Below, in pieces: positions 23,001-37,642 of a stretch of DNA of 64,000 nucleotides (its first letter is position 1; the number at the start of each line of letters is the position of its first letter). The position numbers and the translations under genes are program-made. The notes below the pieces were generated by a model. That model was given only the letters and a program-made list of their open reading frames with translations. It had not been told where the DNA came from and searched no databases. Location of the stretch: the NCBI RefSeq assembly GCF_021018895.1, contig NC_079386.1, positions 12,827,835 through 12,891,834 on the forward strand, given 5' to 3'. Source of the DNA: Seriola aureovittata (lineage: Eukaryota > Chordata > Actinopteri > Carangiformes > Carangidae).

Positions 23001-25246
23001 AAAATGACCGTTGTTTCTTTTCACATCTCTCAACTAGATCCCGGAGTGTTTATCTTCTTTTTTACAGGAAAAAGAAAAGTAAGAGGCATTCACAGACAAT
23101 TTAACTCACATGTAGTGTGAATGATTGCATCAAATTGTTTGGTACTTTCCTTGAATTAATTTAATCCTACTTTCTAGCCCACACTGCAGATACTTGTACT
23201 CAAGACATAAAGGAGGTACCCACCAGTGGAGGTTTGGTCCCTGCTGCCGCTGACAACCATGACCAGAGTCACGATGCTGGAAAGATAAGAGAGGGAGAGG
23301 AGAGTGGTGAGACAGTAGAAGTGGGTAATGACACTGCAGAGGATGTTTCCAATGACAGAAATGGAGAAACAGGAATTAGAGACACGGACAGTGTTGTGTC
23401 TGGAGGAGTGGAGCTATCACATGACAACATCTGTAATGTACATCAACAGGACAGTGGAGCTGATGTCAATCAAATAATATCACAGAGTCATCCGGGGTGG
23501 GAAGAAGGAGGCAGTGGGTCGGATCAAGGACCTGAGCAACAGAGAGAGGAGAGTGTTGAGACAGTAGAAGTGGGTAATGACACTGCAGAGGATGTTTCCA
23601 ACGACAGAAATCTAGAAACAGGAATTAGAGAAACTGTCAGTGTTGTTGTATCTGGAGGAGTGGAGCTATCACATGACAACATCCGTGATGTAGAGGATCA
23701 GGACAATGGAGCTGATGTCAATCAAAGTATATCACAGAGTCATCAGGGCTGGGAAGAAGGAGGCAGTGGGTCGGATCAAGGACATGAGCAACAGAGAGAG
23801 GAGAGTGTTGAGAGAGTAGAAGTGGATAATGACACTGCAGAGGATGTTTCCAATGACAGAAATGGAGAAACAGGAATTAGAGACAAGGTCAGTGTTGTGT
23901 CTGGAGGAGTGGAGCTATCACATGACAACATCTGTAAAGAAGAGGATCAGGACAGTGGAGCTGATGTCAATCAAAGTATATCACAGAGTCATCAGGGCTG
24001 GGAAGAGGGAGGCAGTGGGTCGGATCAAGGACATGAGCAACAGAGAGAGGAGAGTGTTGAGAGAGTAGAAGTGGGTAATGACACTGCAGAGGATGTTTCC
24101 AATGACAGAAATGGAGAAACAGGAATTAGAGACACGGACAGTGTTGTGTCTGGAGGAGTGGAGCTATCACATGACAACATCTGTAAAGAAGAGGATCAGG
24201 ACAGTGGAGCTGATGTCAATCAAAGTATATCACAGAGTCATCAGGGGTGGGAAGAAGGAGGCAGTGGGTCGGATCAAGGACATGAGCAACAGAGAGAGGA
24301 GAGTGTTGAGAGAGTAGAAGTGGGTAATGACACTGCAGAGGATGTTTCCAATGACAGAAATCTAGAAACAGGAATTAGAGAAACTGTCAGTGTTGTTGTA
24401 TCTGGAGGAGTGGAGCTATCACATGACAACATCTGTAAAGAAGAGGATCAGGACAATGGAGCTGATTTCAATCAAAGTATATCACAGAGTCATCAGGGGT
24501 GGGAAGAAGGAGGCAGTGGGTCGGATCAAGGACATGAGCAACAGAGAGAGGAGAGTGTTGAGAGAGTAGAAGTGGGTAATGACACTGCAGAGGATGTTTC
24601 CAATGACAGAAATGGAGAAACAGGAATTAGAGACAAGGTCAGTCTTGTGTCTGGAGGAGTGGAGCTATCACATGACAACATCTGTAAAGAAGAGGATCAG
24701 GACAGTGGAGCTGATGTCAATCAAAGTATATCACAGAGTCATCAGGGCTGGGAAGAGGGAGGCAGTGGGTCGGATCAAGGACATGAGCAACAGAGAGAGG
24801 AGAGTGTTGAGAGAGTAGAAGTGGGCATTGACACTGCAGAGGAGAGGGGGGATGCTGAGGGAGACAAGAAACAGAAGAGAGAAGCTGCACAAAGAAAAGA
24901 AACATCCACAACCAAACCTTCCCTCACTGAAGGTGTAGGGGATCAGGGCGAGAGAGGATATAAAGATGTTGGTGTGAAGGAACAAGCTAAAAAGCAGGAA
25001 AATGACGTAGATGAACAAATTCCAAACAGTGCGACAAAGAGAGCAGCAAGCTCAGCAGGAAGGGAAAGACTGGCGGAGAACCCTGAAATAATAGAAACTT
25101 TAGAAGAAAGTAAAAGAAAATCTGATCCAAAAACAGACGTACTAGACACTCTGCTGAATGATGTTGACAACTCACCAATAAAGAAAAAAAAAAAAAAGAC
25201 AAAAAATAAATTGCCATGTTGTTTGAGACCCAATACTAAAGAGTAG
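20010..25246 (+). CDS. usp-C: USP deubiquitinase with long acidic repeat tail
   Basis: Eleven exons (20010-20046, 20134-20239, 20346-20467, 20790-20860, 20949-21068, 21390-21485, 21595-21726, 21818-21946, 22043-22080, 23068-23078, 23178-25246) sum to 2931 nt, 976 residues, one frame throughout. The catalytic domain is about residues 13-280: Cys27 in [10 protein letters not shown], the QRDAAEFF box, zinc ribbon Cys124/127 and Cys173/176, His248 in RGGHYTA and Asn265 in WYNFND (a USP2-like Cys-His-Asn triad). An 11-nt microexon encodes lysines. The last exon codes an acidic, Glu/Asp/Ser-rich tail with six 83-84 residue repeats, then a Lys-rich end with [10 protein letters not shown]. The Cys pair next to lysines could be a lipidation site (speculative). 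An L1 sits in intron 9. Likely active; substrate unknown. Confidence 0.9.
22090..22917 (-). mobile_element. Truncated L1-like retrotransposon in usp-C intron 9
   Basis: About 828 bp is absent from the same intron in both usp-E modules. On the minus strand 22491-22700 encodes a segment like the C-terminal end of fish L1 reverse transcriptase ([16 protein letters not shown]). The insert is flanked by a 14-bp target-site duplication, GAGAAGTAAGTTTT, at 22076-22089 and 22918-22931. The T-rich left edge fits the poly(A) end of a minus-strand insertion. Confidence 0.8.
23314..24814 (+). repeat. Coding minisatellite: six 249-252 bp units in the usp-C tail
   Basis: Units begin at GTAGAAGTGG at 23314, 23564, 23816, 24065, 24314 and 24566, with a partial unit from 24815. 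Spacings are 250, 252, 249, 249, 252 and 249; longer units carry one extra Val codon, and all keep the frame. Each unit encodes [15 protein letters not shown] followed by [11 protein letters not shown] and [19 protein letters not shown]. Units are nearly identical, so expansion is recent or homogenised. Confidence 0.95.
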
Positions 25247-27559
25247 CTCAGAGTCAGAATGAATCAAAGAACATTATTTGTCCACGAAAACACAATTTGT
25301 GATTTTGCAAGACTGATTTCATTGTAGTGGCACACATTTTTTGTCTATGCTTTTTGATACTAAGCAATATTGCCAGTGACATTTTAGCAATCAGGCAGTA
25401 TGGACAGAACTCCAATACTGAATATTTTGCCTTTGATCTTTTTGGTTAATGTTAATAAAATGCTTCACTTGCTGTTTGCCACAGAATCGTGTAAAGAGCC
25501 GCAAATGTAAAAGGTTTGAAACAGAGAGGGTTGATTTAGTGCATAAGTCTGAAATAGAAAGTGAAATGAAGCTGACTAATGAAAATGTAAATGTGGGATG
25601 AAAGTTAATTTGAAATAAAAGATTTTTCCAGATAAAATGATGCATTGACCTGTTAGATTTTACTTTTTACAAATTTTATATTTAATTTTTCAAAGATATG
25701 TGAATACATGGCAATGAATCTAATATGACAGACATGTTAATGTGTGTGAAAATAAAATCCAAATGTAAATCTTTTTATGTATATTTGATTTTTGCTCTTC
25801 TGTCTCAGTGTTGTTTACCAGCAAAGCAGGCTACACTGAACCTGTGAACCATTTCTGTCATTAATGTCATTTATGTTTATCACTTTTTCGCTTTTGGGTT
25901 GTCATTTACCTTCTGATGGGTCATTTTAAAAAATGAAAAATATGTATGAATAACACTAAATGAAAAATTTGAAATAGTAATAATAATGAAATTAAGTGAT
26001 GGACACACATCACTCGTTCCTGGGTGTCATGAACCAGCTCAAAATTCACAACAAAACAAGGGAGACTGCACAAAAAATTAAGCTTTGAAGCAAATAAATT
26101 ATATTATTATTATTCATTTTAACTAATAAGTAAAACACAGGTTTAAGGTGGAACAGGTATATCAGTAAGATCAGTGGTACGGCGAGTGCATGAATACGTT
26201 GAAGTGTAAAATGTGTAATCAAGAAAATGATAAAAAATAAAGCTAAGCCAAAACCAAACCACAACCAAACAGGGTCCTGCTTGCTGGGAGGAGAGAGAGA
26301 GAGCTGATTTCTCCAGCCCTCTATTTAACTGTCAGGGGAAGTGGATGGCCCCTGAAGTGGAGGGCTCCTGACACACCTCTAACACCTGACAGCCTACTAA
26401 ACAGGACAGAAAGGAAAGAACAGTGAAAAACACCGGGAGCCATAAGCAGAGTTGTCACAGTGGGTCATGATGGGAGAGAGTTTAATTTGTACAGGCTAAA
26501 ATCACAAATGCTAAACTGATAAAAAGGCATTTCTGATTTGAATAACTGAAAAAAAAACTACATGAAGAAATAAAATGAAATAAGAAATCAATAAAAAAAA
26601 TCCCAACAGCTGAGGGATCATTTTTCTAAGCTTGACAGACGTGTTATTGACAACAAGTGTGTATGATAGACACTCTAGTAAAAATGCAATTAGTTGTGTC
26701 TGACAGTGAAGTTGTGTTAATGTGTTAATAATAATTAATAATTCTGTAATTTATCATTTGATTTAGGGCAGAGTCTGGTGTTGACAAGCTAAATCTGTGA
26801 GACTGTGTTCAAGATTAGAAATCATCCTCCTTCACGCTGTCAGATTACCCACATTAAGTCTGCCGTACCCTTCACAGGTGTTGTTGGTCTTCTACTGGTT
26901 TATTCTCCTTTAAAATCATACTTGCCTTGTGTAGGAAGCAGGAAATGTATTGACATCATCTGAGGGAGGAGTAATGTCCGGGTACAGGCATAACCTCTTG
27001 TCTGGAGAGAAGACTAAACCCTGATATCCTTCCATCTGAGAATTAAAAAAAGCAAAGAAAATCAATACTATGACTAAATGTCAAATGAGAAGTTTGGTGC
27101 TGCATTTTATTGTAATTGTGTCAAATTAGTCCCAGTCCACAAATTTCATTCCATGTAAACAAATTCTGAATAGTAAGGAAAAGTAAACAGTATTTCCTCG
27201 CAGCACTTTGGCTTAAGGTTTACACTGCTAGTTCAATAGGTATATAAATTTACTACTTGTCTGGTGTGCCAAAAGGGATTTTGTAATGTGCAGTAATGCG
27301 CATAAGTTTTGAATATGGATGTATGTTATGATCTATGATGTGTCCTCCAGACACTGCAAATGCTGAGGTCACATAAAATATGTTGCAACTGTCTCACACA
27401 AAACTCCTTCCATTAGCAGAACAGAGAAGCAATTTATGGGAGCTTGCGATTTATTTCACAATTATTATAATGTTCAATATCTTTATTAGTCATGTGAGCC
27501 ATCTGCTAAATAACCCGATACACCCTGAATGCACCACTCCAGCGAACGTAGGAAAGAAC
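25247..27559. other. Intergenic region between usp-C and usp-D
   Basis: The region has candidate poly(A) signals for usp-C (AATAAA at 25614-25619 and 25751-25756), AT-rich unclassified repeat-like sequence (about 25980-26460) and an orphan copy of a cirop exon at 26926-27035. No independent gene is seen. Confidence 0.6.
26926..27035 (-). pseudogene. Orphan copy of a cirop exon
   Basis: This 110-bp segment copies the penultimate cirop exon (45626-45735): same length, same acceptor position and the same non-canonical GC donor (GCAAGTATG). The frame is still open (QGLVF...RLCLYPDITPPSDD), with one Cys changed to Ser. Homology spans about 26915-27100, including intron flanks, so this was a DNA-level duplication. 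No other cirop exons are nearby. Confidence 0.85.
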
Positions 27560-27569
27560 GAAAGAGAAA
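27560..27569 (+). promoter_or_regulatory. ISRE/IRF-type element of usp-D
   Basis: The sequence GAAAGAGAAA lies in a purine-rich run (GAAAGAACGAAAGAGAAAG) about 250 bp upstream of the usp-D ATG. Confidence 0.45.
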
Positions 27570-27815
27570 GTGAGTTACACTTCAACAGGAGACAGAAATG
27601 CTGATTGTGTGAGTCCATAATAGACAGAGAAGAACAGTGTCTCCACAGTTAAACTCTCACAGCTGAAGGTGGGCTCAAATTCTTCTTCTGTCTTTTATTT
27701 GTATTCGATTGAAACACTTGATTTATTGTCAAAAATTGATCGTGAAACTGCAAATCTCCGTGCATCTGGCAGCAGTGCGGAAGTGGAGTGATAAAGTCGT
27801 CAGAAAAGAATCAAG

Positions 27816-30363
<2,548 letters not shown>

Positions 30364-32650
30364 CAGATGTAAAAATAAAAATAAAAAATAATAAGCCTTA
30401 GTAAGCCCCTCATTTGCTATTTATTCTAATATTGTGTTAATTTTAGTACAGTGGAATGAATGAATGAATAACATGTATATACTGTATTATAATCTGTACA
30501 ATCTAAAGTTATGGAATTGTGTAAAATTATATGAATATGTAATTAAATGTGACGTAACAATCCTGTAATGCAATATTCACATAATGAGAAAACTTGTCGA
30601 CCAGTTTTCCAAGCTGTTTTCCAGGATGTGATCTTTTAATCATTCAATAAAACCTCTGCACATCTTAGATGTTATTTTTATAAACAGATATAAATAAATG
30701 AAATAAACTATTTATAATCATATTATTAATAATAATTGATAAATTATTTATACAATAAATGGTATATATTTATAATATTTATAATCATATATTTTATTAA
30801 ATTATAATAATAATAATTAAATAGATAAATAAAATAAATGTATATCTAATTTCTTTATTGAAATGTGTGAAAACTTGGCAAATGAATTGGTTGCCTGAAG
30901 CTTCAGATTAAGCTAAGTTTAGCTAGTTAGTGTGATATGTAATAATATTATTTGAGTTGAGTGGTATTAATTAATATTGTGGAAACTGTTACCCCTTTTC
31001 CATATTCTCTACCCAAATAAAGAGCATCTATAAATACTAGCAGATGTCCTCATCACCCACCCAGAAGGTTATAACATTGACAGTTTTAAATAATAATAAT
31101 AATAATGATAACAAAATTACATTTTAAAGTAAAACATACATCTTTCATTACATGTGGGTTCTGCCAAGTGCAGAGGCCATGCTAGATCTCTCCTGTAGTC
31201 AATTTAGTTCACTTTAAAGCTGCTGTTGGGGGCAGGAGAAACACGTTGTGACCATCATTGTCTTTTAAAATTATATTGTGAACTTATTAGCAACGAAAAT
31301 TTAAAAAATTAACCTTTACATGAAAATGATGTAGGAAGGACAAAGGTAGTTTCCTGTTTACAGTCACCAATTTCTAATTATTAATTCATTGTTAAATTGT
31401 GTGTTTTTTCATATCTTCCACTTGTACAGGTAATACATGACTCTGGACTTGCTCTGCTGTGCAGTATGTCACTGATTTTAGACTAAAGACTGAAAGTTTT
31501 CAATCTTGACTTTCTGTGTTTTGACTGACGGCCATCCCAAATATCTAGGCCTATCCTTTCTTCAAATGACACATTCACACCCAAATCTAATCAGTTCCTC
31601 CTTGAGTCCAAATGAATGTTCATTACAAATTTGAAGAAGTTCCCTCTGAGGACTGAGATATCGCTTTCACAAGAATGTGAAGGACGGACAGACAACCCAA
31701 AAACAGAATGCCTCTGGCCCTGGCTGTCATCAGCACGGAGGCATGAAACTACCAAATAGCAGTCACTATATACAGTAATTTGCATATGTATTGTCTGCCT
31801 ATCAGTATCAGAAGTCTACTGTTGGCATAGTCTCTCCATCATTTCCTCTGCCTTTGGCCATAGATTTTCATTAACATCAGACCAAATCATATTTCCTGCC
31901 ATACATACATATATTCTTCAATGGGCTTGAAGAAAGGAGGGTATGGCAGCAGGAATTAACAACATTATCCTAAAATGGGTTGTAAACCACTCAGTGACCT
32001 GGCAGGAGAAGTGAAAAGAAAAAAGAACTTTTTCCAAGGTAGATTGACAGATTCTCTCTATAGATATTTTAATGTTTGTCTCTTCCAAAAACTCATTCCT
32101 GCTGATACAGTCTCCCCTTTTCAGCCTCTTTCTTTGATTTTGCTTTCTTGTTGCAAGTGTCAGTAAACTCTGGCTAATTGCTAGACTGAGCTTACCTGCA
32201 ATCCAAAAACTCTTGGGCACATAACTTATTACCATTTTTTATTTCTATATTTATTTTTTTACATAATAGTTTCTCTATTTTTAAGTATTTTTCCATATAT
32301 TTTTACAACTTTCTCAATTTTTTTTTATTATTTAGTAGTTTTTTATGAGCACTCTTATGGATGACTCATGTGGTTCATGATTTATATTTGATTTGAGGTA
32401 TTGTATTTCATATGAGTCAATATTATACTGACCTTCAGCCAATGTTTCAGGTTGTGTTTGTCCTTCTTATAGTGGCCATGACATAAATTAGAGAGTACAC
32501 AATGTACTGTAAGTCACATATTGTAGGCTGTAGCTTACTGTGTTTTACAAAGCCTCCAAGAAAATGCCTGTGTGTGTTGTGTTCAAATCAAATCAAAATT
32601 ACCTTATGGAGCACAGGGACATCAGGAACCATACATTTAGTATTGCTATT
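30364..32650. other. Intergenic region between usp-D and usp-E
   Basis: The region is very AT-rich. Its first 480 bp (to about 30840) is duplicated downstream of the USP pseudogene at 41745-42230. No gene is recognised. Confidence 0.6.
31575..31760. repeat. Teleost interspersed repeat
   Basis: It shares AAATTTGAAGAAGTTCCCT, GAGATATCGC and GGACGGACAGACA-like phrases with 54300-54430 in an lrp10 intron. This is a common fish element. Confidence 0.55.
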
Positions 32651-32747
32651 ATTTAGTTTCCGTGTTAGTCATGAGCCGTCTGTTCGTTACAAAAAACAAA
32701 AAAATTATATATTTCCGATGCACTCTGAATGCAACATTACAGGCAGT

Positions 32748-32757
32748 GAAAGTGAAA
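32748..32757 (+). promoter_or_regulatory. ISRE/IRF-type element of usp-E
   Basis: The sequence GAAAGTGAAA lies 160 bp upstream of the usp-E ATG, in a promoter duplicated from, or to, usp-C. Confidence 0.6.
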
Positions 32758-32907
32758 GTATTCGGACAGTTATATTTAACAGGAGACGGAGAACTCGTTT
32801 ACACCAAGATCCTTTCTGCAAATTCTTGCAACTGACAGCATTTACAGAGAATAAGTCGACTGATATAGTCATGAAACGGAGCTGATTCAAAATCAATATT
32901 TGGCGAT

Positions 32908-35900
32908 ATGAGTCAACGATATTACTTAAACGAGTATCAAGGTAAGATGCGAACGTGTAGATTAATCTACATCCGTAATAATGTTGTTATAAAGACAATT
33001 TAACGTTATTAAACTCTCCTCCCAGCAGCTGGTAGAAAGTACCATGGGTTGATGAACCAAGGAGCAACGTGTTACTTGAACAGTGTGCTGCAGGTGCTGT
33101 TCATGACCAAAGGCTTCAGAGAGGCTGTGGAAAGGTTTGTTACAAAGTCCAACTCCTTGTCATATAATGTCTTTATTTTAAATTAGGGCAACAGTGCACC
33201 TTTGTGTCACTCATGGAGCCTCTGTCTGAATTCTGTTCAGGTACACCAGTGGAAACCCTGATCCTGAGCGTATTGATTATCAGCTCAAAGGCTTGTTTGA
33301 TGACTTAAAGAAAGGAACAGCATGCACCTATAACATCACACAGAAGCTGGGCATCCACAGAGGTACAGTAGTTGGAACATAGAACAACATGTAGCCTTTG
33401 AATAGACTGTGTGTTAAAGGACCAGAGCTACTTGTTATTTTACCTATTAATGGATCTGTTGAAAATAAATGTGGTTCTGTTACCCTTTACTTTGTTGAAG
33501 AAAGACACATTGATTTCTGCCCCTCCCACAGTGTATGAACAGCGCGATGCTGCCAAGTTCTTTGATAAGATTTTAACTCTGACCAGTCCTGAGGCTTCAC
33601 AGGTAAAGACATCATCAATATCCAGGGGAATATGTAAGTTAAATGTAAAATAACACTTTGTTACCAGTCTTTGTGGTTCAATGTTTTCAGATCTTCTGTG
33701 GAAAGTTGACACATGAGACCAGATGTTCTGAATGTGGTACCATCACTGACACAAATGGGCCATCTTGGCATCTTCCTCTTGCACTGGGGGATTCCCGCAG
33801 ATATAGTGTGGTAAGGATCTGACAACCTGTAAACTTCACAGCACCTTTCTTTTGTTAGGAGACTGTTACTAGACTAAATACGACATTTGCAGATTCAGCT
33901 TTCAGGTTTATCAGACTTAGGTCAGAAATCTCATCAGCTGATTGAAAAATGTGTCAACAGCAACAAAAACTAGAAAACACTGTATGTATTGGTTGACACC
34001 TACTGTGTGTGTTAGCTAGTACAGCTAGTTAAATGTTTCATGGATAATACATAATGGTTAGCCACAATATATTTCATCACATAATACATTTGAGTACATG
34101 CCACTGAGCTAATTTCAGAGGCAATTTTCAGGTTCATGGCATTGAGGAGTTTTTCAAAGAATCACACATCAGTGGAGAAAATCAGCTGTTCTGTGACCAC
34201 TGTGATGCCAAAGCTGATGCTACTGTTGTGAGTAATCATGTTTATGATTTGTGCACATTAAGCATTACAAGTTTATGATGTAAGAGAATTATAACAACAT
34301 GATAACATGTGTTGGGGACCCATGTGTTTCATGCAGAAATGTGTCATAAAGCATCATCCAGAAGTTTTGATGCTGCTGCTGAAGAGGTTTGAGTTTAACT
34401 ACCGTTACAAGAACAACTGTGATGTGGATTTTCCCAGAACGCTACAGATCCCAGAGGTATATATACTTTATATTTTACTATTTTATCATAACACATTTCT
34501 TTTTCATTCCTGACCCTAATTTCTGTCACTTTTCCCTTGGTGATCAGAATCAGACGTATGAACTCTACGCAGTTGTGGATCACGTTGGTGATCTGAGAGG
34601 TGGACACTACACTGCAAGAGTTAAGTCAGAGGACGATGACAGATGGTATAACTTCAATGATGCCAGAGTCTCATTGGTAAGATTGATCACTTCAACTCCA
34701 ACATTACTGTAGTTCACACTTTATCTGATTATTTATTTATGATCTAATGTTTGGTTATTGTTTTCATCAACAGCTTCATTACCAGCCATTCCAGGTGGAT
34801 AACAGTGAGAGGTAAGATTTAGTCCATCTTTTCATCTCCACTATATTCCATGTCCTTTATCTCCACTCCACTATATTTTGCTGAATATGAAAATGACCTT
34901 TGTTTCTTCACATCTCTCAACTAGATCCCGGAGTGTTTATCTTCTTTTTTACAGGAAAAAGAAAAGTAAGAGGCATTGACAGACAATTTAACTCACATGT
35001 AGTGTGAATGATTGCATCAAATTGTTTGGTACTTTCCTTGAATTAATTTAATCCTACTTTCTAGCCCACACTGCAGATACTTGTACTCAAGACATAAAGG
35101 AGGTACCCACCAGTGGAGGTTTGGTCCCTGCTGCCGCTGACAACCATGACCAGAGTCACGATGCTGGAAAGATAAGAGAGGGAGAGGAGAGTGGTGAGAC
35201 AGTAGAAGTGGGTAATGACACTGCAGACGATGTTTCCAATGACAGAAATGGAGAAACAGGAATTAGAGACAAGGTCAGTGTTGTGTCTGGAGGAGTGGCG
35301 CTATCACATGGCAGCATCTGTAATGTACATCAACAGGACAGTGGAGCTGATGTCAATCAAAGAAGATCACAGAGTCATCAGGGCTGGGAAGAGGGAGGCA
35401 GTGGGTCGGATCAAGGATATGAGCAACAGAGAGAGGAGAGGAGGGATGCTGAGGGAGACAAGAAACAGAAGAGAGGAGTTTATGAACCTGCACACAGAAC
35501 GTGTTACTTGAGCTCTGAGACTCTCCTCCCAGCAGCTGGTAGAAAGTACCATGGGTTGATGAACCAAGGAGCAACGTGTTACTTGAACAGTGTGCTGCAG
35601 GTGCTGTTCATGACCAAAGGCTTCAGAGAGGCTGTGGAAAGGTTTGTTACAAAGTCCAACTCCATGTCATATAATGTCTTTATTTTAAATTAGGGCAACA
35701 GTGCACCTTTGTGTCACTCATGGAGCCTCTGTCTGAATTCTGTTCAGGTACACCAGTGGAAACCCTGACACTAAGCGTGTTGATTATCAGCTCAAAGGCT
35801 TGTTTGATGACTTAAAGAAAAGAACAGCATACACCCATAACATCACACAGAAGCTGGGCATCCACAGAGGTACAGTAGTTGGAACATAGAACAACATGTA

Positions 35901-37642
35901 GCCTTTGAATAGACTGTGTGTTAAAGGACCAGAGCTACTTGTTATTTTACCTATTAATGGATCTGTTGAAAATAAATGTGGTTCTGTTACCCTTTACTTT
36001 GTTGAAGAAAGACACATTGATTTCTGCCCCTCCCACAGTGTATGAACAGCGCGATGCTGCCAAGTTCTTTGATGAGATTTTAACTCTGACCAGTCCTGAG
36101 GCTTCACAGGTAAAGACATCATCAATATCCAGGGGAATATGTAAGTTAAATGTAAAATAACACTTTGTTACCAGTCTTTGTGGTTCAATGTTTTCAGATC
36201 TTCTGTGGAAAGTTGACACATGAGACCAGATGTTCTGAATGTGGTACCATCACTGACACAAATGGGCCATCTTGGCATCTTCCTCTTGCACTGGGGGATT
36301 CCCACAGATATAGTGTGGTAAGGATCTGACAACCTGTAAACTTCACAGCACCTTTCTTTTGTTAGGAGACTGTTACTAGACTAAATATGACATTTGCAGA
36401 TTCAGCTTTCAGGTTTATCAGACTTAGGTCAGAAATCTCATCAGCTGATTGAAAAATGTGTCAACAGCAACAAAAACTAGAAAACACTGTATGTATTGGT
36501 TGACACCTACTGTGTGTGTTAGCTAGTACAGCTAGTTAAATGTTTCATGGATAATACATAATGGTTAGCCACAATATATTTCATCACATAATACATTTGA
36601 GTACATGCCACTGAGCTAATTTCAGAGGCAATTTTCAGGTTCATGGCATTCAGGAGTTTTTCAAAGAATCACACATCAGTGGGGAAAATCAGCTGTACTG
36701 TGACCACTGTGATGCCAAAGCTGATGCTACTGTTGTGAGTAATCATGTTTATGATTTGTGCACATTAAGCATTACAAGTTTATGATGTAAGAGAATTATA
36801 ACAACATGATAACATGTGTTGGGGACCCATGTGTTTCATGCAGAAATGTGTCATAAAGCATCATCCAGAAGTTTTGATGCTGCTGCTGAAGAGGTTTGAG
36901 TTTAACTACCGTTACAAGACGTATGTCAAGAACAACTGTGATGTGGATGTTCCCAGAACGCTACAGATCCCAGAGGTATATAAACTTTATATTTTACTAT
37001 TTTATCATAACACATTTCTTTTTCATTCCTGACCCTAATTTCTGTCACTTTTCCCTTGGTGATCAGAATCAGACGTATGAACTCTATGCAGTTGTGGATC
37101 ACTTTGGTGGTCTGAGAGGTGGACACTACACTGCAAGAGTTAAGTCAGAGGACGATGAGAGATGGTATCACTTCAATGATGCCAGAGTCTCATTGGTAAG
37201 ATTGATCACTTCAACTCCAACATTACTGTAGTTATTCATTTTTCTGATTATTTATTTATGATCTAATGTTTGGTTATTGTTTTCATCAACAGCTTGATTA
37301 CCAGCCATTCCAGGTGGATAACAGTGAGAGGTAAGATTTAGTGCATCTTTTCATCTCCACTATATTCCATGTCCTTTATCTCCACTCTACTATATTTTGC
37401 TGAATATGAAAATGACTTTTGTTTCTTCACATCTCTCAACTAGATCCTGGAGTGTTTATCTTCTTTTTTACAGGAAAAAGAAAAGTAAGAGGCATTCACA
37501 GACAATTTAACTCACATGTAGTGTGAATGATTGCATCAAATTGTTTGGTACTTTGCTTGAATTAATTTAATCCTACTTTCTAGCCCACACTGCAGATACT
37601 TGTACTGCCCACCAGTGGAGGTTTGGTCCCTGCTGCCGCTGA
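32908..37642 (+). CDS. usp-E: double-domain USP deubiquitinase from a tandem fusion
   Basis: Twenty exons join in one frame of 2202 nt, 733 residues. First module: 32908-32941, 33029-33134, 33241-33362, 33532-33602, 33691-33810, 34132-34227, 34337-34456, 34548-34676, 34774-34811, 34955-34965. Junction exon: 35065-35641. Second module: 35748-35869, 36039-36109, 36198-36317, 36639-36734, 36844-36975, 37067-37195, 37293-37330, 37474-37484, 37584-37642. Domain 1 has Cys26, His243 and Asn260; domain 2 has Cys454, His675 and Asn692; both keep the CSEC...CDHC zinc ribbon. The junction exon reads from the acidic tail of module 1 straight into the Cys box of module 2. The start moved to a new ATG because the site matching the usp-C start meets an early TGA. 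Domain 1 lacks four residues in exon 7; domain 2's own acidic tail is lost by a frameshift. Confidence 0.85.
33029..37580 (+). repeat. Tandem duplication of the USP module, about 2.5 kb per unit
   Basis: Exons and introns from 33029 recur from 35536 with very high identity (offset 2507 bp at the Cys-box exon). Introns are nearly identical too, so the event is recent or maintained by conversion. usp-C is a third close copy, differing by an L1 insertion and the repeat expansion. Confidence 0.9.

Noticed and set aside
23314..24814. Regular spacing suggested a CRISPR-like or satellite array
   Set aside because: The units are contiguous, coding and in frame, with no spacers; the host is a vertebrate.
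23829..24818. Three 79-aa plus-strand frames and several minus-strand frames inside usp-C
   Set aside because: They are shifted-frame shadows of the same 250-bp repeat and repeat because the unit repeats.
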